Positions 55,615-64,000 of a stretch of DNA of 64,000 bases are shown here, in pieces. Numbering within the stretch: the first letter of the stretch is position 1; every line of letters begins with the position of its first letter. Below the pieces are notes generated by a model, which was given only the letters and a program-made list of their open reading frames with translations, was not told where the DNA came from and searched no databases. Source of the DNA: Nigrospora sphaerica (taxonomy: Eukaryota; Ascomycota; Sordariomycetes; Amphisphaeriales; Apiosporaceae); contig JAGVVL010000009.1 of assembly GCA_018287875.1 (NCBI GenBank), positions 4,030,001 through 4,094,000 on the forward strand, in the 5' to 3' direction. The position numbers and the translations under genes are program-made.

Positions 55615-57270
55615 ATGCCTACACGTTCATTAGAGTCTCAGGTTATTCTCGCGGTCCAGACGATTAAGCAGGACCCCGCAATAACAATTCGTCGCGCTGC
55701 ATCTATCTTCAAAGTCAACGAATCGACCCTCCGTAACAGAATGAACGGAAAACGCGCCCGACGCGACGTACGCGCCGATAACACGCGTCTCACCGAACTT
55801 GAAGAGAGAACACTTGTCCGATATATAATTAACCTAGATTCGAGAGGATTTGCGCCGCGCTTACACGATGTGGAAGATATGGCGAATGTCATCGCCGAGT
55901 CACGCGACGCGTCACACGTCGGGACGCGTTAAGCCGCGAACTTTGTTAAGCGACAACCAGACCTCCGGACGCGTTTTTCGCGTACATACGACTACCAGAG
56001 GGCCCTCTGTGAAGACCCTGAAAAAATCTCGGGCTGGTTCGCGCTTTTTGCGAACCTGAAGGCTAAGTACGGCATCCAGGACGAGGACATCTACAACTTT
56101 GACGAAACCGGCTTCATGATGGGCCAAATCACGTCCACAATGGTCGTTACCGGTGCCGATCGTACCGGAAAGCGAAAGAAGGTCCAGCCTGGTAATCGAG
56201 AATAGGTTACCGTGATCCAGGGCGTCTGTTCTAACGGCTGGTATGTCCCGCCGTTCATCGTCGTGAAAGGCGCCTACCACCTCGCCAATTGGTATGCCGA
56301 CAGCACCCTCCCATGCGACTGGGTTATTAAGCCTACCTTTAATGGATGGACCGATAACAAGACGGGCCTGGACTGGATTCAGTATTTCGAAAAACACACC
56401 GCGTCGCGCGCTACCGGCCAATATCGTCTGTTAGTGATCGACGGGCACGAGAGCCACGTTTCGGCTGAATTCCAGGCTTTCTGCAAAGAGAAGAACATCA
56501 TCACGGTCTCTATGCCTCCGCACTCGTCGCATCTACTTCAGCCACTTGACGTGGGGTGTTTTAGTCCACTAAAGCGGGCGTACGGTCGCGAAATCGAAAC
56601 CTTCATGTAGTCACTCGTTAACCATATCACCAAGGCCGAGTTCCTTATCGCCTTCCAGGCCGCATTTTTGAAGGTTTTTACACCCGATAATATTAAGGCT
56701 GGGTTCCGCGGGGCTGGTTTAGTCCCTCATAACCCGGAAAAGGTTATCTCGAAGCTCGACGTGAAGTTATCGACGCCTTCGCCGTTTAGCAGCCTCCCGC
56801 CAGCGGCCGTCCCGTGGGCCTCATAAACGCCACACAACCCAACGCAAGCTACTTCGCAGACCGATTATATTAAAAATCGAGTCCTTCAGCATTAAGGAAG
56901 CTCTCCGATACCGATTTTATCAGCAGTGGACCAATTTGCGAAGGGTGCGATGGCGATGATGCACGAGGTCGCCCTCTTACAGGCCGAGGTCAAGACACTT
57001 CGAGAGGCGAATACCAGCCTTATAAAACGTTGTAAGGCTAAAAAAAAACGTCTACAGGAAGGAGGAACATTTAAGATTGGCCAGGCCCAAGACCTTTTAA
57101 ATCAAAAGGACGTGGATACGCAGTTAAAAGAGGAAGCGCGCAGAAGGAGTGGTCACGTAACGAGGTCAGAGCCGCGCGCGCAGCGGTGTAGCATCTGCGG
57201 AAACACCGGACACAATGCGCGCACATGTAAAGTAGATGTAAAAACGTCTGCAGAGTCCGATTCTAAGTAG
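55615..57270 (+). pseudogene. Pogo/Fot1 transposase with five in-frame stops
   Basis: One continuous frame of 551 codons without a frameshift, broken by stops at 55930, 56203, 56608, 56824 and 56893. Order of domains: psq-type helix-turn-helix (about codons 5-50, AVQTIKQDPAITIRRAASIF), a CENP-B-type second HTH (about 60-100), and the DDE_1 catalytic core with first Asp in YNFDETGFMMG, second in LVIDGHESHV and third in SSHLLQPLDVGCFSPL. A coiled-coil helix and a C-terminal CCHC zinc knuckle (CSICGNTGHNARTC) follow. All five stops fit C-to-T or G-to-A changes at Trp or Gln codons, the pattern of RIP; the first two fall where the family normally has Trp (inference). The protein as present is inactive. 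Confidence 0.9.
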
Positions 57271-57332
57271 TTTGAATTGATTTAAGGCGTTATGGTCAAG
57301 TAATTGATGGATTCGTCGCGGAGGTGCTAGGA

Positions 57333-57376
57333 GGTGCGCAACTCGTATGACTGCGCAACTCGTATGACATCTACGT
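57333..57376 (-). repeat. Right terminal inverted repeat of the pogo element
   Basis: Perfect inverted copy of the left TIR, starting GGTGCGCA and ending ATCTACGT, next to the TA duplication. Confidence 0.93.
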
Positions 57377-57378
57377 TA

Positions 57379-58300
57379 CGTTATCTGGATCACTGTAGGA
57401 TTCAGCGTCTGTGCTTTGCTGATGTAAGGGATCCAACAAACCACGAGCAGCTTGATTCGAGGAGTATACGAACAAGGCTCGTTGTACTATAATGCTGGCG
57501 TGGATGGAGGTTAAGTGTTTGGGTCCTGGAGGACCTGGAACGAACAGCTTCGTTACGAAGCCTATTCACAAAATAATCCCAACCTCGAAACGACCAATTG
57601 GGCCAATGAAGTCTCTCCCATCTCTAACAGCCAAGATATTCCTACTCCACGTCGGCGACAAGCCATGCTAGGCAAGACGGTGTGACGCATGCTCAACGGG
57701 GCTGAGGATTTTGAGGCCGCAACCATTCGATCCCCTGGGCCTGCACTCCTCGTAAAAAACGAGGATCATTGCCAGATTTTAATGAAGACATCGGCCCACA
57801 GAGCTGAGTGGACAAATATGATCACTCAGCTTACGCTAAGAGGGTGCAATGTGGGAGCTGAAGGAACCAAGATGCTTGGCGAGCGCTGATGTCAAGCTGG
57901 TGGCTGCTTGGGAGTGTCCTCCTGGTGTTGGCATGGCTGTTGGAGACTAGCCGTCGATACCCAGCAAATGAAAGGGACCCTACGAGGCGAAGTCTGCATC
58001 TTCGAAGTAGAAAAAATGCTGGACCCCGAGTCTCTTGCATTTGTTCCTTTTCATTCTTGCCATCCACGATATCTTCCCAGGCGTCTTTCTTCCACCCCTT
58101 TCTGTTCTTTTCCTAAGGCATCAGACACTAACCGAGAGCATCACTCACCCCTTAATCATACCCCAGCTTTTTTTGATCCTGTGACAAAATAGGGTCACAA
58201 ATGTGTCGGGTCGACCACGTCTGTGGCCCCGCCGGGGTGGTTCGCCATCAAACGTACCATTATAAAGCTCTGGAGATGACCTGAGTCGGCAGTGCCCGTC
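57379..58300. other. Intergenic region between the transposon and the P450
   Basis: About 920 bp. Short frames (for example 57689-57889) have no recognisable motif. It should include the P450 3' UTR. Confidence 0.45.
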
Positions 58301-60377
58301 TCAGGTGACCTGGCGTTTCGTCACATATACCGGCCAGCTATGTGGCACAGCTGTGAACCAGGCCGACCACTTCCACTCAGCGCCGGGATGGACCTGCCGG
58401 ATCTTGTAGTCCCGCACGATGGTGGCGCTGATCTTGGATAGCTGCATTCGAGCCACGTGCTGTCCGGGACAGGAAGCCTACGGCGATTCAGATTAGCCAA
58501 AAGTACAGAGGCCCAAAGGGCACCAATTTTGATCAGGACCGAGGGCGGTGGTCGCGCATAGCTCAAGTGCCATGTTCACTTACATATCCCACTCCCCACT
58601 GCAGATTCGATGTCAGCGCGGTATCTTCAAGAAAGCCATGATGGTAAGTCTCCTTACCGGAATGAAGTATTTCTCCTTCGCCGCGGCGTCCGGCTGCAGC
58701 CAGCGGTCAGGATTGAACTCTCGCGCGTCGAGTCCCCATATCTCCTTGGAGCTGTGTATGATCGAGGGCCATACGTTCAGCGTAACGCCCTCGGGGAAGA
58801 ACGCATCGCCAATGGTCAAACCACCTTTGGGGGCGACGCGTGGCAGACCCGCTGAGCATCCAAGTCAGTGGTCCAGTAATACCAACGAAAGGGATTCCGG
58901 AGTGATAGCAAAACTAACTGGCGACGGGGGCGAACATGCGTAGACCCTCTTTGATGCAGGCCTGCAGGTAAGGAAGCTGCGTGGCGTCTTCGTACGAGAT
59001 AACCTCGCCGTGGCAGCGGCCGTGCTTCCGAGCCTCATCGATCTCGTCAAGGCACCGCTGCCAGCCTGTGGGATGCCGGAGCAGGTAGTAACTACAGCAC
59101 ACAGGTTAGGCCGCATACCTTAAAAACGAGCAGCCAAAGCCCCCCCCCACCACCCCCCTCTCCCTTGGTGACCTACACAAAACTCTGGAGCCCTGTGGAT
59201 ACAGTGTCGGAGCCGGCGCCGACGTTCGCAGTGGCGAAGCTCTGCAGGCAGCGAAGGTTGAATAACTTGGACTTGTCTTCCTTGGCCTTTTCGAGCCCTT
59301 TGAACCAGTGGGATGCGAGGTCGGCCCGGGCTTCCGGGTTCTTTTGCCGCTCCTTCAGCGCTGACATGGTAGTGTCGAAGAGGTGGCCCATGGGCAGGAT
59401 CCCCAGTCGGGTCACGAAGGGGTTGCAGAAGAACTTGTGCAGCCACTGCATGTACCCCACAAAGGATATGTACATTTCCATGCCCATGTTCATGGCGATG
59501 GAGTTGTTGATGTCCTCCCCCTTTTCGATGAATCCTGCCTCGGGGGACCCAGTGTCAGCGAACGAGGGGTAAAGCAATGCAACTCGGAATGGCACGTACC
59601 AAAGGGCTTGGAGAATACAACCTCGCCAGTGATGTCAAATGCCACGTAAGTGAAGAACTCGTCCAGGGGCATGGGCTTCTTCTCGGTGGCGAACTTGTCC
59701 ATCCAGCCGAACAGCTTCCGCATGTTGACGTCCATGGCTGGTTCGGACTTCAACACATTGTGGAGCAGATAACCACTGGACAGGTACTTGGCGCACTCGT
59801 TCTTCTCCTTGGGGTCCAGCATGGAGAAGGGGGTGCTGAAGGTGTAATCAGGGAAGCACACAATAGCATACCACTGTCCCTGTGATGCCGTTAGCGCGCA
59901 ACCCGTTGGGCACCGGACGCGGCAACCATAGTGGCCGGTTGCAAGACGGTGATGGTACCTTAGGTAACGTTCTCAGTAGCAAGGACTTGATGGCGTCAGG
60001 ATGGCTAACACTGATTTCGTTGTGCGCCAAGCGAACAAAGTGGCCTGGGGGTACCATGTCTGAGCAACCGGTGACGAGGGGACAGCAGATCTCGTCTCGC
60101 ACTTACCATGCTTGTCGTGCTGTTCTATCAGCTTCAGGTTCTGCTTTCCACCGAACACCTGCCGCAGGTGCCACAACCGCGAGAAAGAGGCCAGAGCCGG
60201 GCCGGGGATGTGACTGATGGGAGAAAAGTAACGGCGCTTGATGGAAACCAGAAAAAGGGCCGCGAGCAGGAGCAGGGCGACCTGAGAGCCAACTGAAGCC
60301 CATGATGCAGATTGGAGGAAGCGGCCAAGCTCAGAAAATGCTCGGCTGCGGGGGATCTTCTCCCACAGGCTTTCCAT
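58301..60377 (-). CDS. Cytochrome P450, pisatin-demethylase-like, 8 exons
   Basis: Model: complement of 58301-58477, 58584-58598, 58658-58851, 58919-59091, 59177-59534, 59600-59879, 59959-60044 and 60107-60377; 517 aa, all joins in frame. An N-terminal membrane anchor (residues about 30-46, VALLLLAALFLV) is followed by the PGPALASFSRLWHL hinge. Exon joins give HDKHG-HFVRLAHNEIS, LPK-GQWYAIVCFPD and FSKPFG-FIEKGEDINN, blocks typical of the pisatin demethylase-like group. Helix I is GAGSDTVS (319-323), ExxR is KEGLR (Glu380, Arg383), and FNPDRW is present. The haem loop WGVGYASCPGQ has Cys462 as iron ligand; the usual first Phe is Trp. Five residues of this loop (WGVGY) come from a 15-nt exon. 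It is an ER-bound monooxygenase. Detoxification of plant compounds or secondary metabolism are both possible; no biosynthetic core gene is in view. Confidence 0.9.
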
Positions 60378-62517
60378 CTCGACCGACAGAACAGCAGCAG
60401 TACACTATATTCGCAGGACTGTGATCTGCCTAGAACTGAACATCTGTGGGAAATGAGGAATCTTTAAGGCGGAAAGCAATAACAAATAGGGCGGAAGTAG
60501 GTGCAGGAGGAAGCGACAGGCTCCACGTCGGCTCGTGGGGCCGATGCACGTTGACATTGCTTGCCGCATTAGCACAGTCTCGACGCCCCATTGCGATGCT
60601 CGAAACCCCGCACATTGCACCTGTACTGAGGGGTCGAAGTACACAGTACAATATTTGTGTGTGTGGAGAGGGCGGGCGATGCAACCGCAAGGTATGGCGG
60701 CGCTCAATCCAGCAGAACGTCCGAAGACCAATGGCGTCTTGCCAATCCGTGTACAAGTGTTGATCCGACGAAATGGTAATGGACCGTGCATGCCACCCCC
60801 TCTTTGTTTTTCGCCGATAGATCAGCATGCATCGAGTCCAGGGACATGGCTCCAGTGCAGTTACGGCTGTCCGGGCTGTAATACTGGCACCTAGCATACA
60901 GATTATATTTCCCCTAGCGTAGCCTTTTGGGTGATTGTTTATTTCAAGCGACGGCGGGCTGTTATGCTCAAGTACTGTTGCCATTTTTTGTTTCGAGCCC
61001 ACTGGTTGTCCAGCTGTAGTATTTCCCGGCTGGAGGAGTTACCAAGCAGAGGTAGTTGCATGTCCGTACATCCTATTTATATAGGATAGCCCCGTTACCC
61101 GGCCTAGTCGCTCAACCGGCACTTAGGTTGGCCCTCATGGTGACACTAAATCTTAATTTGTTGTTCGTTCAGGATTTTACTCACTGTCCTTGACACAAGG
61201 AAACGAGCTTCCCAAGGAGCTTAACAAACATCAAAGTCCCAGTGAAACTTTCTTACTCCCGGTGTCGATTAATAGCGTCATGCGCCTGTATCGTTGAAAC
61301 GGATATGATCAGCTTTATCTTACCCGCCGCTCTCCAATCCTCATAATGCCCCACTAATCAGGGCAGCTTCAAACATATCCACCTGGCTACGAAAGATGAA
61401 GTCCCTTGACAGATCCATGAAGAAGGCAGGAACATCCATCACAAAGCATCTTGAAATTAAGACCACCAATTTATATATTGAATTCGAAACTGTTACAATA
61501 AAGTGGTCTAGGGCACTCTAACAGGATCGTCGCTGAGTGGGAGAAAAAAGAATAAGACTCATCCGGACGGGCAAAAGAATAATCCTCTCTGGCGGGGAAT
61601 TAAACCCCCGTCTCGAGCGTGACAAGCTCGCATACTGACCACTATAGACAAATTCGAATATGGCTTCCTCGAAAGGAACAAATATTATATCACTGAGCAC
61701 GGACATCGGAACGTCTTAGCATTATCCTTGTACCTGTCAGATTGGCACGGTTCCGATCTGACACGGTACCCACGGCGCTGTAAGCGGCTTCGGCCATAAG
61801 CACCTGTTAGACCCATGGTACGCTGTTAGTTCCATTTCTAGAGCTCTATTTGTCAGCATGTGACGCCATTGTTAGCTGTTGAATAGCCATAACACTCCAA
61901 GCGTCCAATGATGACTCCGCTGTATAACCAACGCATTGTATTGTACATACAGTACATATAGGTCCCGTATATTTGGCATGTATTGTACGAGGCAATGAAC
62001 GCAACCGTTATATATGCAAGCTAACGGCTCCTACAAATAGAGAAGCAACACTCTCCTTCTCCATTAATCATTTACTACTTTTAAGTCGACTTTATAATGG
62101 TGTCATTTTATTAAATCACTTAATTTTCAATAAAAGGGGGTAAGTATTTTAGTTGTTAGTTAAACTTATAGCTTTTAATATTATTAGTGCTTTATTTAAT
62201 AAGAAGTCGAAAATAAGAATTCATCGATCGAATACAATCGACAGGGAACTACAGTAGGAAACAGAGCATGCATTTGGAAGGGAGCTAAACTGGCAGATGC
62301 TGCGGTGGCAGACCTATTATAGGTGTGGGCTTGGGTCGTGGCAGCCGGGAGGCCTGGAGCAGGTGCCTCCAGGTGCCAGGTCTGCCCCTCCGCCCTAGGC
62401 AGCAGCAGCAGCTGCCGCCGCAGCTGCCCCTCTAGAACGGTTGCCCCCCCATATCCAGGGCATCACGTATCATGCTCATTCTTCTCCTCCCACTCGATGC
62501 AAACGTCCGTCACGGCC
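60378..62517. other. Intergenic, with an AT-rich block
   Basis: About 2.1 kb between the P450 start (-) and the F-box-like gene (+). 60378-60900 is of normal composition (P450 promoter). Roughly 60900-62260 is A/T-rich, especially 62060-62220, with no coding potential, as expected for a decayed repeat. A tRNA-Asp-like relic lies at 61583-61650. A GCAGCAGCAG/CTGCCGCCGC low-complexity run lies at 62399-62430. Confidence 0.5.
61583..61650 (-). pseudogene. tRNA-Asp(GTC)-like relic
   Basis: The minus strand reads a D-arm TATAGTGGTCAGTATGC, an anticodon arm GCGAGCTTGTCACGCTCGAG with anticodon GTC, a T-arm with GTTTAATTCC, and a 3' acceptor half CCAGAGAGG. The D- and anticodon regions match eukaryotic tRNA-Asp closely. 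However, the 5' acceptor strand (the sequence before TATAGTGG) does not pair with the 3' half. The outer T-stem pair is mismatched, and the B box reads GTTTAATTCC instead of GTTCRANYCC. It sits inside AT-rich, decayed DNA, so it is most likely a non-functional copy. Confidence 0.65.
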
Positions 62518-64000
62518 ATGTCTACCTACCTCTCACCGAAAGCCTACCTCGAGCAGATGCCAGCCGAAGTCTTACACCTTATCCTTACTCAATTTTGTCA
62601 ACATTGCTGCCGAGAGAACGTGGGATGTGCGCCTCAAGTCTACTTTGATCGCCCTGCGGGCCCTTCGGGCTTCCCGGACGCTCCCTGTCACGAATGTCAG
62701 CTCGAGTTAGAAAACCCTTGCAATGGACACCTTTGCAAGTCCCATAGCTTAGGCTACAGAAGATACCGGCTCGATAAGAAAACGCTATGGTCTCTTTGTC
62801 TTACCTCTCGTACGTTACGGGGAGCAGCTCAACCTACTATATACCATCTTTATATACCCGATGGCGACTACCCGCAACTCTTTCGTTTTATCGGCTCTAT
62901 AACGAAGAATAAGCAGTTAGCCTACTTCGTGAAGTCTCTTACCATGGGTCGCGTAACAAACCAGGATAGGGGCGTGTCGTGGCATCGCTCTTTAACCTCG
63001 CCCTCTGCTATTAACTTAAGGACTTTCACCTTTCCGCCATACGGACCCGAGTCTCGAACGTTTTCCGACACGTCTCTCTTCGCGAACTTCATCCGGCTCT
63101 TCCCCGCTCTTTCGAACCTAAGTTTAAACGAAGGGAGGGACTTTCCCTCAGGCTATATCCCCGCCTCTTTACAGCAACCGTGTGAACTCCCACTTAGGAG
63201 CATCCAGCTAGTGGGAGTGGGAGAAGGGAGGTCAACGTATGAGCGGCCATTAAGAGTGTCAAGAATGGCCGCGAGGATCATCGAGCTGTCCACCAACCTG
63301 CAGGCCCTCAAGCTGCATTTGTGCGTCGATCTAGTTGCGCCAGGGCTCCCCCTTTCACAATTGCAAGCCCTCCAGATCACAGAGAGTTGGCTCGAGGCTG
63401 AGAGGGTGCGATACATACTCAACGCCTGCACTGCTTTACGGGAATTCGTTTACGAGACGGCTCTCGTGCGCTATGGCCCGCCAACCGAGCTCCCAATGCC
63501 CGAGCCGACCTTCCTAGGTCCATCCGACTGCATACGAGCACTGAAACGTTTCAAGACAACGATTCGGTCTTTGGAGCTCAGTTTCTATGACTGGGGGGAC
63601 CCATCCCGTTTCACGCCGTCGTCTGGAACCCTAACTCTCGCAAATTTCGGTGCCTTACAGCATCTGCTGTTAGAGTGGCATGTCATATGCGGCGACAATG
63701 AACCGGACAGTGCAGACTTCGAAACCAAAGCCTCCGATTCCTGTCTTCTTACTAGGCTTCTTCCCGAATGCATCCAGTCAATCGTCATCATCGACTCCCC
63801 TCGGGGGTGCCGTCCCGAGCGCCTTCAGCAAGCTCTAGAGGGCCTCGCTTTCGCAAAAGCTAACGGCCATTTTATACACCTCAGGCGGGTGGGTTGCGAT
63901 ATCGAACGCATCTATCGGGAATACAAGTACCGGAAGAATCCTTGGGCTTTCGAATTAAGCTCTATAAAGGATACATTTAGAACGTCAGGCGTCCAGGCGG
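62518..64000 (+). CDS. F-box-like, LRR-type protein (3' end outside the window)
   Basis: Open from the ATG at 62518 to the window edge (494 codons, no stop), so partial. It begins MSTYLSPKAYLEQMPAEVLH, then LILTQFCQHC, an F-box-like start (MPxEVLxxI). After an insert with paired cysteines (PCHECQLELENPCNGHLC) comes LWSLCLTSRTLRGAAQPTIY, which resembles the second F-box helix. The rest is a series of Leu-rich segments (FANFIRLFPALSNLSLNEG, LSTNLQALKLHLCVDL, FGALQHLLLEWHV), as in fungal F-box proteins with irregular LRRs. Such proteins are usually SCF substrate adaptors. A second in-frame Met (62557) starts exactly at MPAEVL and is an alternative start. Codon use is less GC-rich than in the housekeeping genes, and it sits next to an AT-rich block, so it may belong to an accessory, expanded gene family. 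Confidence 0.7.
   Translation, partial: MSTYLSPKAYLEQMPAEVLHLILTQFCQHCCRENVGCAPQVYFDRPAGPSGFPDAPCHECQLELENPCNGHLCKSHSLGYRRYRLDKKTLWSLCLTSRTLRGAAQPTIYHLYIPDGDYPQLFRFIGSITKNKQLAYFVKSLTMGRVTNQDRGVSWHRSLTSPSAINLRTFTFPPYGPESRTFSDTSLFANFIRLFPALSNLSLNEGRDFPSGYIPASLQQPCELPLRSIQLVGVGEGRSTYERPLRVSRMAARIIELSTNLQALKLHLCVDLVAPGLPLSQLQALQITESWLEAERVRYILNACTALREFVYETALVRYGPPTELPMPEPTFLGPSDCIRALKRFKTTIRSLELSFYDWGDPSRFTPSSGTLTLANFGALQHLLLEWHVICGDNEPDSADFETKASDSCLLTRLLPECIQSIVIIDSPRGCRPERLQQALEGLAFAKANGHFIHLRRVGCDIERIYREYKYRKNPWAFELSSIKDTFRTSGVQA

Larger units (their letters stand above)
55515..57378 (+). mobile_element. Fot1/pogo-type DNA transposon with TA target-site duplication
   Basis: A complete Tc1/mariner-superfamily element of about 1.86 kb. 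Both ends carry perfect inverted repeats of 44 bp (55517-55560 and 57333-57376), flanked by TA (55515-55516 and 57377-57378), the target duplicated by this superfamily. Each TIR contains two tandem copies of the 17-bp unit GTCATACGAGTTGCGCA. The interior holds one transposase reading frame (separate entry) disabled by stop codons. The intact ends mean it could in principle still be moved by a transposase supplied from another copy. Confidence 0.93.

Noticed and set aside
1..64000. CRISPR arrays, bacterial operons or prophage
   Set aside because: Spliced genes throughout and eukaryotic families only. The short tandem repeats have no spacer-repeat structure.

Overview
The window is nuclear DNA of a filamentous ascomycete (Pezizomycotina, most likely a Sordariomycete). 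Evidence: short introns (about 50-170 nt) with GTRNGT-like donors and CTAAC/CTGAC branch points, a SUR7/PalI membrane protein, a HOG-pathway MAPKK with the filamentous-fungal insert, a DUF3176 membrane protein, fungal P450 and amidase families, and a Fot1/pogo transposon whose only lesions are in-frame stops of the C-to-T/G-to-A type left by RIP. Coding regions are GC-rich. The intergenic DNA is unusually long and full of simple repeats. No species is assigned.

Layout. 0.7-6.1 kb: a HAD-family phosphatase (-) and a DUF3176 membrane protein (+). 7.2-7.6 kb: a possible relic of a membrane-protein gene (-). 8.0-9.2 kb: a haem aldoxime dehydratase (-). 11.3-13.0 kb: a divergent six-exon protein kinase (-). 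13-22.3 kb: a geneless stretch of about 9.3 kb with a (GT)n tract, short tandem repeats and perfect palindromes. 22.3-24.8 kb: a long otubain-type deubiquitinase (+). 26-27.1 kb: mitochondrial octanoyltransferase LIP2 (-). 28-32.4 kb: four small or medium genes, namely a GPI-anchored secreted protein (+), a CYSTM protein (-), a microbial-type PARG (+) and a small membrane protein (-). 37.1-39.1 kb: the PBS2 MAPKK (+). 40.8-41.7 kb: a SUR7 protein (-). 42-48.7 kb: mostly empty, with a truncated secreted-protein relic. 48.7-50.6 kb: an amidase (-). 52.5-54.0 kb: WD-repeat chaperone SQT1 (-). 54.6-55.1 kb: an effector-like secreted Cys-rich protein (-). 55.5-57.4 kb: the inactivated pogo/Fot1 element. 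58.3-60.4 kb: a pisatin-demethylase-like P450 (-). 60.9-62.3 kb: an AT-rich block with a tRNA-Asp-like relic. 62.5 kb to the end: an F-box-like/LRR gene (+) that runs off the window.

There is no operon-like logic. The genes are independent, mixing housekeeping (lipoylation, ribosome assembly, osmostress signalling, ubiquitin and ADP-ribose turnover, eisosome) with accessory functions (aldoxime dehydratase, amidase, P450, effector-like protein, F-box protein). The last 10 kb is the most accessory-looking part. Exon models were built by hand from reading frame, splice signals and family motifs. The strongest are the P450 (8 exons, including a 15-nt exon), the amidase (7 exons, including an 8-nt exon), the kinase (6 exons) and the otubain (4 exons), each of which closes in frame. 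I found no clear candidate for an undescribed multi-gene system. The most unusual items are the coding microexons, the TIRs of the pogo element and the kinase with the basic Arg/Ser tail.
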